Assembly (NCBI GenBank): GCA_963971285.1
Contig: OZ020251.1
Location: 3,348,001-3,412,000 of the forward strand
Source: Astropecten irregularis
Lineage: Eukaryota > Echinodermata > Asteroidea > Paxillosida > Astropectinidae
Direction of reading: 5' to 3'
Length of the DNA: 64,000 nucleotides
Within the stretch, counting starts at the first letter, position 1. Every line of letters begins with the position of its first letter. A model generated the notes under the pieces. That model was given only the letters and a program-made list of their open reading frames with translations, was not told the DNA's origin and ran no database searches. The position numbers and the translations under genes are program-made. Shown piece by piece: positions 1 through 12,900 of the stretch.

Positions 1-321
1 ATGGCATTACATCATAGTTATATGCATGCATCTGTCGAAAAAACAACAACTTTAGTTGGGCTATGCGTGTTCTGTACAATTTGCTGTGAACCGTGTACTA
101 AAAATTCAGAATGACAAAGTGCATGATGTTTGTAATAAGCCTATCCATTTGTTGGACATTAGAGGTTGACAAATGAAGAGTTGCCTGGTTATTTATCTTA
201 TTATATGATCAGTAGTTTAGACACGTCCTCAGACCTGGGGCGTTGATCGTGTAGTGTCGTACTTCCATATGCGTTTGTGCACAAAATAATTTTTTTAATA
301 TATAAAAAATGAAAACCTGGG

Positions 322-362
322 GGGGATGCAACCCCCCTAGCCCCCCCCCCCCCCCCCCCCCG
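322..362. repeat. Poly(C)/poly(G) low-complexity tract
   Basis: A run of G followed by a long homopolymer of C. Similar tracts recur near 2480-2545, 9410-9470, 15690-15760, 19680-19755, 24535-24835 and 27160-27370, mostly inside non-autonomous transposons. Their exact lengths are probably unreliable in the assembly. Confidence 0.8.
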
Positions 363-455
363 GGGATCTACGCCCATGTATATGATGTGGAGTGATTCAT
401 TTATACATGATCATGTCAAGTCTGGTGTGTAGGCCTATAGGCCTATAGGAGTATA

Positions 456-905
456 CAGGGTGTCCCAGAAAAAACGCACCACTATGTTAATTGAGACTCA
501 TTATGTTAACATTAAACTGTTTATCACTTCAAGATTTAGATATGTGATACAACCATGTATTGGCTATCACCATGTAGAATTTAAGCATATTTGGAGTGAA
601 ATTAGCGAAAATATGACCAATTGAAAGAGTACTCCTTAAAAAGAAATTTGCAAGGATAACGCGCATAATATGGTGGTCAAAACACATAATGTGTATGAAA
701 GAAAAATGAAAATCGGGTTTTGAGGTTGGGTAAATCAGTCTTAGTTGTTTCACTCAATTTTTATCCAAAGCAGTGCTCAAATTCTACATGGTGATAGCCA
801 AGACATAGTTGTATCACATATCTCAATCTTGAAGTGATGAACAGTAATTAATGTTCATATAATAGTTCTCGACACAAGTGTTGCGTTTTGTTGCACATGG
901 GACTA
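456..905. mobile_element. Palindromic MITE, family A (CAGGGTGTCCC ends)
   Basis: It starts with CAGGGTGTCCC preceded by TA. Inverted arms share the block around 'ctacatggtgatagccaaga' and end in a degraded copy of the terminal repeat near 900. The better copy at 14388-14843 has both termini and TA on both sides, which suggests a Tc1/mariner-type non-autonomous element. The superfamily assignment is inference. No protein is encoded. Confidence 0.6.
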
Positions 906-1177
906 GTCTATAGGAATTGTGTCACTCCTTGTTCTGCAAACTTCGTCTTCCTCCATAGTGGTATATTGGTGAAATCATGATTTCATTTGCCACTGGGCCT
1001 CCCTATTATAAACATGTTCTGTGAATGCAGAAAATTCAACCTAAAATCAACGGAGAAAATAAATATTTAACATAATACTCACAGTGCCCTGAAAGATATA
1101 CACACACGTACGACCAATAGTACGCAAATAGTTACGGTGCACAATGGGGAATATTATCATTTCCGGGTCGTGTGGGC

Positions 1178-1321
1178 TATAAATAGAATCCTAGTCTATT
1201 GTTGTTGAGGTTAAGTATGGAGCACCTGACCTTACAAAATTTCATTGATGATTTTTCCGAGTTGACGAGAGAAAAATTTGGTGATGTGCCGATTACACTC
1301 AAGTTGGAACCGATTGATTAG
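1178..1321 (+). promoter_or_regulatory. TATA-like box followed by a 34-codon ORF
   Basis: TATAAATA at 1178-1185 is followed 31 bp later by an ATG (1217) that opens a 34-codon frame ending in TAG at 1319-1321. The peptide is acidic and hydrophilic and I do not recognise it. It could be the 5' end of a degraded transposable element, a short first exon, or chance. No splice donor after the frame is convincing. Confidence 0.2.
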
Positions 1322-1446
1322 TGTGAACAAAGTACTACCGAGGACAACGGTAGATTGAAACCGTCCCGGTCCTCGGACGGACTTCTTTTGTTTAAAGTTG
1401 TCCTCGGACGTACAATGTTGGCCAAAACATAGCGTTTACGAAACGG

Positions 1447-1536
<90 letters not shown>

Positions 1537-1542
1537 AGGCTC
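1447..1542. repeat. GGCTCA hexanucleotide microsatellite
   Basis: About 16 tandem copies of the hexamer GGCTCA. Because six is divisible by three, it stays open in several frames, giving Ala-Gln repeats on plus and Ser-Leu repeats on minus. These are not credible proteins. A related GGCTCC/GGCTCT run at 35299-35348 lies in a similar repeat context. Confidence 0.9.
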
Positions 1543-1677
1543 CAGGGGCCAATTTCATAGAGCTGCTTAGCACAAAAATTCAATAAGCATGACATTTCTG
1601 TCTTAGTAAAAACAGGATGAACAAACAAATTTCCGTGTGTTACGTGTATCACTTGCCGACTGTTCTTTGGCTGTTGT
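1543..1677. mobile_element. MITE family G fragment
   Basis: It begins with the 'ggggccaatttcatagagct' type terminus and carries the internal 'catgacatttctgtctta' block shared with 8732-8975 and 43616-43860. It is truncated where a family A half-copy begins. Confidence 0.6.
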
Positions 1678-1893
1678 TGAAAGAAAGATGCAAATCGGTT
1701 TTGGGGTTGGGTAATTTAGTCTTATTTGTTTTCCTCAAGTTCAGTCCAATTTTGCTCAAATTCTACATGGTGATAGCCAAGACATAATTATTATAGCTGT
1801 ATCACATATATGAATCTTGAAGTGATGAACAGTTTTTATAAAATAGTTCTCGACACAAGTGTTAGCGGGCGTTTGGGGGGGACACCCTATAAA
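1678..1893. mobile_element. Half copy of MITE family A
   Basis: The right half of the family A element. It contains the 'ctacatggtgatagccaaga' block and ends in 'gggggacaccctata', matching the right terminus at 14843. The left half is absent. Confidence 0.6.
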
Positions 1894-1904
1894 CTCAAAA
1901 GAGA

Positions 1905-2402
1905 CATGCAATTACGTTTGAGGGATATTTTTTGTTGTTAAAGTGATCTATGAACGGTGAAACTGGTATGATTGGAAAGCTTCATTATTCCTCTTTACAA
2001 TGATGTGTCATTTGTTATGCTAATGTAATCGTGGAATATACAGTCCTGATAAATATGCAGCAATGTCAAAATTAAATCTGGAAAAATTCGTTGTTTGCAG
2101 TACATGTAGAGTGAATTCCCAATCGTTTCGAGGATGGACTGAGTTTGATGAATGATGTTGATGCGCTGATGCTTGAAAGCACGGTCCAAAAACATGGTTT
2201 ATTCTCATTTGCATTTTGGCAAAATTTCACTTCTGACTTTGCCCTTTCTTCGGGAGAAATGCACATTCCATGATTACATAATCACAACAGATGGCACATC
2301 ATTGTAAAGAGGAATAATAACGCTTTCAAATGGTACCGGTTTCATCGTTCATAGATCAGTAACAAAAAATATTACATCATCCCTCAAACGTGAGTTGCAT
2401 AA
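1905..2402. mobile_element. Foldback element with arms of about 105 bp
   Basis: Bases 1908-2012 are repeated in inverted orientation at 2287-2400. Both arms share 'cgtttgagggat', 'gatctatgaacg' and 'attcctctttacaatgatg'. The spacer of about 270 bp encodes only short frames with no recognisable protein. Confidence 0.6.
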
Positions 2403-2592
2403 CTTTGTTTGTTTGTGTTTAGGCCTATATATGTATTTGTGCACAACGTAGGAAGTACGACCCAGCATGCAGGATCAACCCCCCCCCCCCCCCCACCCCA
2501 CCCCCACCCCTCACCCTTACCCCCATTCCCCCACCCCAACAGGTCTGAGGACATTATGTTTACCCATTGTGTGTGTTACCGTAACGTACCGT

Positions 2593-2918
2593 GACCCAAT
2601 TTCATGGAATCCGTTACGGCCTAGTAGTTTTGAGCTTACGGGAACTGCTACGTACCTTTGCGTGCAATATATTTTAAGGAATCCGTAAGTAAGACTTTCG
2701 GCGCTTAATCGCTTACCGAAGAATTTCTAGGCAACCTTCATTTTTTTTTTACTAACGCACTGTCGTACGCTTTCCGCAGAAAGCCATTGCTTACCGTTAT
2801 AAAAAACAAGAAAACTCTCTCGAGAAATACGCTAACCGTAAGCATGAGAAGGGTCTGCTATATGCTGTAAGCGGGTGAATTTAGGTTACGGTAACGGATT
2901 CTATAAAATTGGGCCCTG
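2593..2918. mobile_element. Palindromic MITE, family F
   Basis: Long inverted repeat with ends 'cccaatttcatggaatccgt' and its complement. Further copies lie at 38681-38930 (partial), 40311-40605, 48510-48806, 54280-54524 and 59758-60052. No coding capacity is seen. Confidence 0.7.
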
Positions 2919-2927
2919 GTTAACATG

Positions 2928-3298
2928 TTAAAGGTAATATCATACTCTGGTTTTTGTCAAAGAAATACAGATTCATGGGCAAAAATATCAAGACAGATAC
3001 AGTAATAGTCATCTGTGAAACTTTCAGTCCCATACGGTGCCCACTCTTTGAGAAAACAGTGAAAATTGGCCACAGTCTGTATTCCTTCAGTCTTTTCTCT
3101 TTATTTTTTTTATCTTTTAAAAGATCAAACAGATTTTCGGTCATTGTTTAACAAATTTCTGGATAAATACACCATTTCAGGCGGAAAATTTTGAACGGAA
3201 TGTTTCTACCGCCACCATCTTCATACCCTGTAAGTTATACGTAAATCTGTGAAAATTTCTAGCTTTGTTTCGGTTTCTTACTAAAGTATGATACTACC
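2928..3298. mobile_element. Palindromic TTAA MITE, family B (degenerate right end)
   Basis: It starts at TTAAAGGTAATATCATACT and has a central self-complementary 'tcttttaaaagatca' block. It matches about a dozen further copies in this window. The TTAA target suggests a piggyBac-type non-autonomous element, by analogy with that superfamily. The right end has lost its TTAA. Confidence 0.7.
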
Positions 3299-3968
3299 AC
3301 ACTTTGGGTTTAATGTTATGTTACCGACTTTGTTATGCTTTCCAACATTGCCACAAAATGTCTGGTCAACGCGTTACTAAATTAATTGACCCTTCGTGAA
3401 TTTGCTGACCAGTCCGGCTAGTCAATTCCTGATACTATTGTTGTTGCGTGCATGCTGGACGGTATAACAATACCGCGATGGTCAGTAACTTCATTGTGCA
3501 GACAATACACCACGACCAGACAGTGTGCAAGTAGCCACACTGATCACGAAACTACCACGCCTGCCTAACATGATAATGGACTCTTCCAATAATAAGGAGG
3601 GGTGGCAGAGTCCGAGTACACATCCTAAATCCCAATTTTCAAGCAATAATATGCAAGTGGTTCAATTTTAAGACTAAGATTTATTTGCCAAAACTATACA
3701 CATCGCAAATTCCGTTTCGCCGTTTTAAGAATAAAACGGTTTTTAAAAAGTTGTGGTTGAAATGTGATGGAATTGTCCCCCTCTAATATCTTGGCTTAGT
3801 ATTTTAATTAAAGGGCGCGCAATAATAAAAGAATTAGAAGCTTTTTAAGGTTTGTGCGCGAAAGTCTCAGTCACACAAAGTCGATCCTTGCTTTTCTAGA
3901 AAACAACTTGCTGCCGACCCATCCTTGCCTATTTTTTGGTTTTCTTCTACAGTTAAAACACTAAAAGT
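3299..3968 (+). other. Upstream region of the ammonium transporter gene
   Basis: This 670-bp stretch precedes the first coding exon. It holds no recognisable transposon, and no TATA box near the ATG that I would trust. It presumably contains the core promoter and 5' UTR. A short inverted repeat, 'ggtataacaatacc', lies at 3460-3473. Confidence 0.4.
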
Positions 3969-6900
3969 ATGGATGTACCCGAGGATTTTCCGAACGCCAG
4001 CGAGGCCGCGGGCGAGAGCTTAGTGGGGGATGGAGACGCGATAGCCGGGCTGCAATCTTCGCTCGCCTCGCTCATGTCCAACGCAGACACCTTCTTCCTG
4101 CTCGTTATGGCTTGCCTCATATTTTGTAAGTAATGTATTGAAGAAGTAAATTAACTTGTAAAGAAAACTGTTAACAACCTCCACTTTGCCGGTTGTACTT
4201 ACGAAGAATCGTTAATACTTTCTTTCTATTTAAATATTACTTTTTAAATATTACTACTGTATACAGTGGGTATTACTTATATTGGCTCTATTTGAATGTT
4301 GGTGGAATTTCAAGAACATATGTATAGACTTTAAATGTTAACAATAGGCCCCTGGCACCCACCCCTCATAATTTCCCTAAAAACTCAAATCCCTGCCAAC
4401 TTTTCAAAACCATCAAAATGGATGTTCAAACAGTTTTGGCCTAGGCCTGTGTCAGTTAGAAAACACAGTGAAGTGTTATTGTCTAGTTGTATTGTAAACC
4501 ACCTTTTTTTATTTAAATAGTACTCAATGATTACGAATCGTTTTGTTATGTACAGTGTGGTTATTTGATGAATATGATTAAAACAAATCCCAGGCTTTGA
4601 GGGATCCCACTTGTACTGTTTCTCAGCTGTATGTGAGTGGTTGCATGGCTTCTGATTGCCAAACGAGGGATTATTGACTATTACTATTAGAGACAACACC
4701 AATATATAGGCTGGATCATGAGCTCAGTTGGTAAAAGCGCCTGTACTGTATTCCGGAGGTCGCTAATTCGAATCCCGCTCCAGTCAATTTTCTTTGTTCA
4801 CTATTCAATAACTTAGAAAATCAACCAGTCATTTTCCATTGTGGTTATTTGATGTTTTGTATAATAGTGAGTGATTTATCTTAGCCATAGTGATTCCATT
4901 AAGTTTGCACTTCATTATTTTAATCCACAGTTATGCAGTGCGGTTTTGCATTCTTGGAAGCTGGTTCCGTGCGCAGTAAGAACACCACCAACATCCTCAT
5001 TAAGAATGTGCTGGATGTCTGTAAGTTAATTTTAATTACAGTATTTTCATCTTTCTTTCATACACATTATGTGTGTATTGACCACTATGCGGGTTATCGT
5101 TGCAAATTTGTTTTTAGGAGTACTTTTTTGGTCGTATTTTCACCAATTTCAGCCCCAATGTGCTTAAATTCTACATGGTGATAGCCAAGACATGGTAGTA
5201 TCACATACCTGAGTCTTAAAGTGATAAACAGTTTAATTTTAACATAATGGGTCCCGACATTGTTGCGTTTTTTCTTGGACACCCTGTATTATGCTCGTTT
5301 CGATCCTTAGGTTTTGCCTTCGATAAAGATCCTGCTAGGATCGCAACACGTCAGGCCCTCCTAACTCCAAGCATTAAAACAAATTAAAATTCAGGTCATT
5401 ATTTTGGCTGCATGTTTTCATCAGAATTGTTTTGTTAATATGTATAGTTTTAATGTTAGTTGCAGGCATGTAACTTTTCCTCGGATCAGCTGATTTCCTC
5501 TTATTTTTTTCTCATCACACCCATGACATTGGGAAATAGAAAAACACTGCACAAAGTTTTGTAAAGATTGGAATTTCCTCGTTTTTGTTAAGTTTGAGTT
5601 GCATGCCTGCAGTTGGTAGGAGCACTGGTACGGTATTCCGGAGGTCCCTGGTACGATTCCCTCTCTATTCAAAATGTCTTTGTTCACTCTTCAATGACGT
5701 AAAATTAATCAGTCGGTTTGCTTTAATTGTATACATGTAGTTATTTGATGATTATCGTTTATTTTATAGTTTTGTACCATCGGCTGTGCGGGTTTTTAAC
5801 AATGGGGACTTTTAAGGTTTTAGGATTAAGGGTTGTTTTTACTGACAGTTGTACCGGTGATGTTTTATTGTTTTATCATGTGTTTTTGAATTGTTCTTAT
5901 ATTGTAATTGTTTGTATCTTCTTGTAAATATGTTATATTGAATGTGTTTTTTATGCGAGTCCTATTACAAATTCCTATGATTGTATTTTGTATGTAATCA
6001 TTGGCTGAATAAATTAATCCTGAATCTTGAATTCCACCCACAGGTCTAGGGGCTGTAGCATACTGGGCAGTCGGCTATGCCTTTGCTTTTGGTCCTGGTA
6101 ATTTCTTCCTGGGTCATCGGTACTTTTTCTTTGAGAACATGCCGAGCAGTCTGTATTCTCACTGGTTCTTCCATTTCGTCTTTGCTGCTACCGCTGCCAC
6201 CATTGTCTCCGGTGCTATGGCAGAAAGGACTGAGTTTGGTGCCTACATGGTTTACAGCTGCATTATCACAGGTAGAAGTTCAGAAACACGACTAACGAAC
6301 GAAGTCTTAAGCTTAAAGGTAGTATCATACTTTGGTAAGAAACCAAAATAGAAATGTTCACAGATTTAAGTATAACTTACAGGGTAAGAAAATGGTGGTG
6401 GTAGAAAAATACCGTTAACATTTTTGGTGTATTTATCCAGAAATTAGTAAAACAACGACCGAAAATCTGTTTGATTTTTTAAAAGATAAAAAATAAAAGA
6501 GAAAAGACTTAAGAAATACTGTGGCTGTTTTTCACTGTTTTCTCAAAATGTGGGCACCGTATGGGACTGAATTTTTCACAGATGACTGTTACTGTATCTG
6601 TCTTGATATTTTTTCCCATGAATCTGCATTTCTTTGATACAATCCAAAGTATGATACTACCTTTAACTGCATTTTTGGGACCGTATGGCACTGCAATTGT
6701 CACAGATAACTGTTACTGTATCTGTCTTGATATTTTAACCCATGAATCTGTATTCCCTTTAACATTTTCATCATTGATCTCTATTAATCGTAGCCAGAGA
6801 ATGCAAACATTCTTTGGAAGTTATGGTGTGTAGACTTTTAAAAATTTATTTTTTAGATTAAAGGTATAATACATGATTTGAAAAGGTTACAGAACAGCAC

Positions 6901-9900
6901 TCACACTTAGTCTTGTTCTTTGTCTTGTTTGTTTCACACTTTGCATGTACATAAAATGATAAACCTGTGAACATCTGAGCTCAATGGGATATCAGAGTCA
7001 CGAGAAATTAAATTAGTGAAAAACAGACACAGTTTTTCTTTTAAAACAAAAATAATGGTTTTGATCTTACCCCGAGATAAAAACTGTTTTTGATCTTCGT
7101 TTTACTGATTTCTGGATAAATGCACCATTTCTGGAGGAAATATTTTAACGGTACATGTATGTTTCTATCAGCACCATCTTCATACCCATACGTAAATCTG
7201 TGAACATTTCTTTTTGGGTATGTTACCAATGCTGTATTGTACCTTTAAGTAAATAAAGATAATCAACTTATATCAATCTTTCATTAATCAGTCGAACTTT
7301 CACTTTCAGCAAGCATCATTGATTCACAATGTTTATTTTCTTTTTTCTGTAAAGGTATTGTCTATCCAATCGTTAGTCACTGGGCGTGGTCGGGAGAAGG
7401 GTGGCTTGGTGCCGGTCCGGGAATCGAGGGCGTGGCCTATCAGGTAAAAGAGGGGCGTGGCAAGGCCAGGGCAAACTAAAGGCATTTACGAATTCAGACT
7501 AGAGGCTTAGCTAGGCTTTGGACTTATTTTGTTAATACCGCCATTTGATGTCCACAAAACGAAAAGAAGGGATTGGGCCACATGACGAAGCCGAAGAAAG
7601 GCTACAGCTTCGCCATGTATAGGGCCTATATCTCAAGCCCTTCATTGTATTTATGACACAAAATGGCTGTAGCAAAATAAATCCCAAGCCTAGCCTCAAG
7701 CCTCATTTCCTCATGTGGCCCTCAATCAACCGTTTCAATCAAATTGAATTTGTAATCAAAGACTCTGTTCATTCATACTGCGAACTATACACACCAAGTA
7801 TCCTTATGTTTAATATTTACAACTCACTTTACTATTTCTCTTCCATATCGATGAATAACTTTCATTATTTCATGTTCATTTCATTTTATTGTCCAGTAGG
7901 AAAATCATCTCGTCTACACATAAATCCAATATAAAGCAAATAACATCAAAGACACATTTAACGAGACGTTAATAAACACTGATTTCTGGAGGCGATCAAA
8001 ATAATTTAAATTTTTAATACACAGAAGGATATTAAACTTGAACTGAAATTGTCTTGTCTACATTGATAGACACATTAATTTTACCAAAACAGAATTTACT
8101 GGGACTGCAATAGACACAGATTACTGGAAGCGAAAAAATATTATTCCAATTTTGAGTATACAACTTAAAATTGGGATATAACGTGACAATCCTCGAAAAA
8201 AAAGAAAAAAAAAGAAATGGTATTGAGAAATGTGAACATTTTCAGACACATTTTGTTCCGCCAGTATTGTATAATGGAGATTCGTATTTTTCTGGAAACC
8301 AATTCTAAGTATGTATTTGGTTTAAAAATGATAATTATTCGTAGATGTTACACTTCTTATATTTCCACTTGTACGGATTGCAGGACTTTGCTGGGAGTGG
8401 TGTGGTGCACATGGTGGGTGGTATGGCTGCGTTAGTCGGCGCTGCAATCGTGGGCCCCCGCCTCGGTCGATTTGACGAAGACGGAAAACCGAATGAAATT
8501 CCAGGTCACACCGTGCCGGTACGTTTTATCCACTTTCTCGTGAACTGTTCTTAAATTTTGACTCGGTGTAAAAGCTTGCCTGCCTGAAAACAGGCTTATA
8601 AAACTTTTTTTTTTTTTTTTTTAGGTCACTTTTCAAAATAATTCACCCAAAAGCCAAAATCTCCCTGGTCATTTAATCCCCGAGACCCCGACCCGAGAGT
8701 TGCTGTGCTCAAATAAAAGAACTTCAAAACCAGGGGCCAATTTCATAAAACTGTTAAGCACAAAAATGTGCTAAGCATGACATTTCTGTCTTAATAAAAA
8801 CAGGGTTAACAACCAAATTTCCACGTGTTGTGTATCACTTGTGATTGTTCTTGGGCTGCTGTTCGCTGGCCATGAATATCAAAAAAAAATTCAATATGGT
8901 GGTTTGCTTTATTAAGCGAGACATTTTTGTGCTAAGCAAATTTTTGTGCTTAACAGTTTTATGAAATTGGCCCCAGAATAGACAGAGGAACATAATGTAA
9001 TCCAAAGACTGGACTGCATTGATTCTGGAGACAAAACGCTTTTGTCTCTGTGAACATGTTTGTCTGTCTGAAAATCAGGCTTATAAAGCTGTTTTTCTAA
9101 AACCGTTTTCGCGGATCACTGATCACAATTTCAAAAATTAAAGTCCAGAGTCAATGCAGTCCAGTCTGTGGATGATCTTTTTGTTCCTCTACTTCTCTGT
9201 CCATTCTGGTTTTGAAGTTTTTAGGTCACGGATCAAAATAATTTATCCCAAATCTCCCTGGCCATTCAAGTCTACCCCAACCAGGCCGGTCCTGTGCCTT
9301 TCTCTTCCCCTCCCTCCAATAGTAACCCAACCCCTGGGTGTCCGCTTCTATGTCCCTTCTCAAACGAGTTTCGTGGTCATCCCCTTTCCCTTTGTGGGTT
9401 CCAAGGGGGGGGGGGGTCTAGAAGAGCCATTATTATTTTTTTTTTCGGAGGGGGGGGGGGCTAGAAGACCCAACATGTTGGTTTCTTCTAACACTTCTGC
9501 TAGGTCTTATTAGGGGTCGAAAAACATGCATAGCCTACACAACGCGTAGATTTATGTATTGGCGCTTAATATAAACTGAACAAATCCAGTATTTTAAGAA
9601 TTTTCTTTTTCAATAGCATTTTTTTAGGGGGCTAGAACCGCGTAGAACCGCGCCTGCCCACAATGTCTGAATTTGAACAGGAACTGAAACACTGTAGAGG
9701 TTTTTGGTTACAATTTGGAAGCGCACACGTAGATACTGTTTTTGAACAACTTGTATTTGTCTCCTTTCACAGCTTGTTGCCCTGGGTGGTTTCATCCTGT
9801 TCTTCGGCTTCTTTGCTTTCAATGGCGGCTCTCAGGCTAGCATCTCTCAACCAGGTGATGGCGAAGTGGTCGCAGTATCCATCGTCAATACCATCCTCAG

Positions 9901-12900
9901 TGGAGGGCATGCTGCTCTGGTTGCTATGGTCATTAAGAAGCTGGGTTTCAATGGACAATGGAGTCTGATGATTACTATAAACGGAGCGCTGACTGGAATG
10001 GTAAACAACTGACTACCATTTTACTTCCTATTTTCTTAATACATGTACCCACATGGGCCCGTTAGACCATGCACTGTGCATCTATCTTGTCACCTTCCTT
10101 GTATACCCGTTGGAAACGATAACACCAATTCTAAGACGAAAACGGGTACCAGACTACACTGGACTTTGAATCCAGGCTCCATTCTCAAACCTCGTCTCCA
10201 ATTATGTGTCCTTGGGCGTTTGCGAAACGGAGACTTAAGCTTCGTCTCAGGCTCCGGCACCGTTTCATGAAACCATTCTATCACAACGGGTACCAAAATA
10301 CTGCAGAGGCTTTTGGCTCTATAGTTCGGAAGTCATTCTCTGGTTTGAAAAGGGAAACGGAGTTTCAGCTTCAGTGAAAAACCACAACCCATGTTTTCAG
10401 CACATGGATGTTAGTGCTGGAGCCGAGGCCTGGGGTCGATTTCACCAAGTCTTCATAACTTACTATCAATCGTAGGACTTATGATACATTGCAGTCCTAC
10501 GTAGGATACGATGGGTTATTCTTCGTAAGTCGACTTACGATCGATCGTAGGGCTTCGTGAAATCGACCTCTGAGCCTCCGTTTCGTAAACACCCATACAT
10601 GAAAATTAAGGGCTTTAGACCACGAGCTTGTTTCTACCACCACCATCTCCATACCCTGAAAGTAATACGTAAATCTGGGAACATTTCTATTTGGGTATGT
10701 TACAATCATGTACTGTACCTTTAACAATAAGAAACCGCAAAACCTGTATTTGAATTAGTTTTTGTATAATTATGTTTGTCATCAGGTGGCTATCTGCGCT
10801 GGTTGTAACGCCGTAGCACCGTGGGGTGCTGCTATCATTGGTCTGGTATCAGGCGCAGTGTACGTGTTCTGGAGTTGGATGGTTTGCAAGCTGGGAGTGG
10901 ATGATCCATTGGACGCCGTGGCAGGTAAGCCTGAACAATTTGTGTCTCTGTCTGTCACAGAGAGAGAATCTGTTGCCTGTTAAGCACAAACATTATTTTG
11001 CTTAGCACAAAAATGTCTTGCCCAATAAAAACAAACCACCATTGAAAATTCCATTTGATATTCATGGTCAGCGAACAACAGCCAAAGAACAATCACAAGT
11101 GATACACAACACATGGAAATTTGGTTGTTAACCCTGAAACAGAAATGTCATGCTTAGCAAATATAGAACTAAGAAGTACTATGCTCATTTCTTCGTAATG
11201 AATGACAGGTGATTCCAACAGCAAACCCAAATCATAATCAAACCTCATAGGATTTGTATATCCTTCGTATTTTACAGTTCATCTTGGAGGTGGTTTGTGG
11301 GGCGTGGTTTCAGTGCCTCTTCTGAGCTATGGTTCGGGAGTGCTCTTCACCTGGAGTCGTCTTTCTTTTATCGTAAGTTACGAACTATTACAGAACACAC
11401 ACTTTTCAATCGTAAGAACCTGCGAAAACTAGCCTACTGTGAGTTATACATCATTTTATATGGCAAGCATCAACTCTGATATTTTGACCTTATACAGTTA
11501 TATGATTTCGTTTTCAACTTTTTCGCTCAAATAAGCCATTTTGAGAGGTAAATCTGAATACGGGTACGTATCTAGCAAACGTTTCTTTCATTGCACATAA
11601 ATACATTCAAGTTTGAATTTAATGATATCATTTTGCTGTAGGCTATCACACGATTCGGAGCAAGTTTGCGTAATTTTAGTGATACCCATCGCTGGAAATA
11701 ACTGGTTCCTTGGTGCCATTCATATCCATTATGAACAGTGCATTGATGTGATACAACATGTCTGCTATGTAACCAAGCAAAAACTTGCCCCGAATCATGT
11801 GATATACTGTATACCAACAGTCTTTAGTCTGGGAAATTCAAATTGAGGCGTTTATATGGAATGAAAGAAGACTGTCTGATAGGTGCTATTCAGATTTAAA
11901 GGTAGTATCATACTTTGGTAAGAAACCAAAACAGAAATTTTCACAGATTTACATATAACTTACAGGGTATGAAGATGGTGCTGTTAGAAACATACTGTTA
12001 AAATTGTTCCGCCTGAAATGGTGTATTTTATCCAAAAATTAGTAAAACAACGACCGAAAATCTTTTTGATCTTTTAAAAGATCAAAAATAAAAGACTAAG
12101 AAATACTGTGTCCGTTTTGCAATGTTTTCTTAGAAAGTGGGCAACGTATGGGACTGAAATATTCACAGATGACTGTTACTGTATCTGTATTGATATCTTT
12201 TGCCCATGAATATGTATTTCTTTGATAAAACCGAAGTATGATATAATACCTTTAACTCGCAAATTGCAAAATATTGTCCCAAGGCTTACAGAGAAAGGGA
12301 CAAATTTACCGTTAGAGATTAGCCTACTGCACGATGGTCATAATTGCAAATCAGAAGATTGACTTATATTTTCTTACCTTTGTTTCTACAGTCTCTTGGC
12401 TGGAACGTCTTGGGCGCTGTGGCTATCATGGCCTGGACCGGCATTCTGTCCGCCATCTTGTTTGGTCTAATGCGCCTGTTTGGATTTCTTCGCGTGTCAC
12501 CGGAAATAGAAACAAAAGGTAGGCCTTCATGTATGATTTGTAGCCTTTTTTGTGTGCGTAGTTTCTTTGATGGGATTTTTGTTTGTTTTCTTGCTGACTT
12601 TGCCCGTATGTCCGTCTTTCTGTTTTATTTATTTTGTTTGTTTGTATGTTTTGATTGCTTTTGTTTTGTTTTGTATTTTGTTTCCTTTGTTTTTGTTTTG
12701 TTTTTCTTGTTTTTCTTGTTTTCTTTGTTTTCTCATTTTGATTTCTTTGTTTTCTCCGTTTTTATTTTGTTTTCTTTGTATTCTCCGTTTTTCATTTTGT
12801 TTTCTTTGTTTTCTCAGTGTTTTCTTTGTTTTCTCCATTTCCATTTTGTTTTCTTTGTTTTCTCATTTTGTTTTCTTTGTTTTCTCCGTTTTCATTTTGT

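Noticed and set aside
1392..1652. Ser-Leu and Ala-Gln repeat proteins
   Set aside because: They are products of the GGCTCA hexanucleotide array with no conserved flanking coding sequence.
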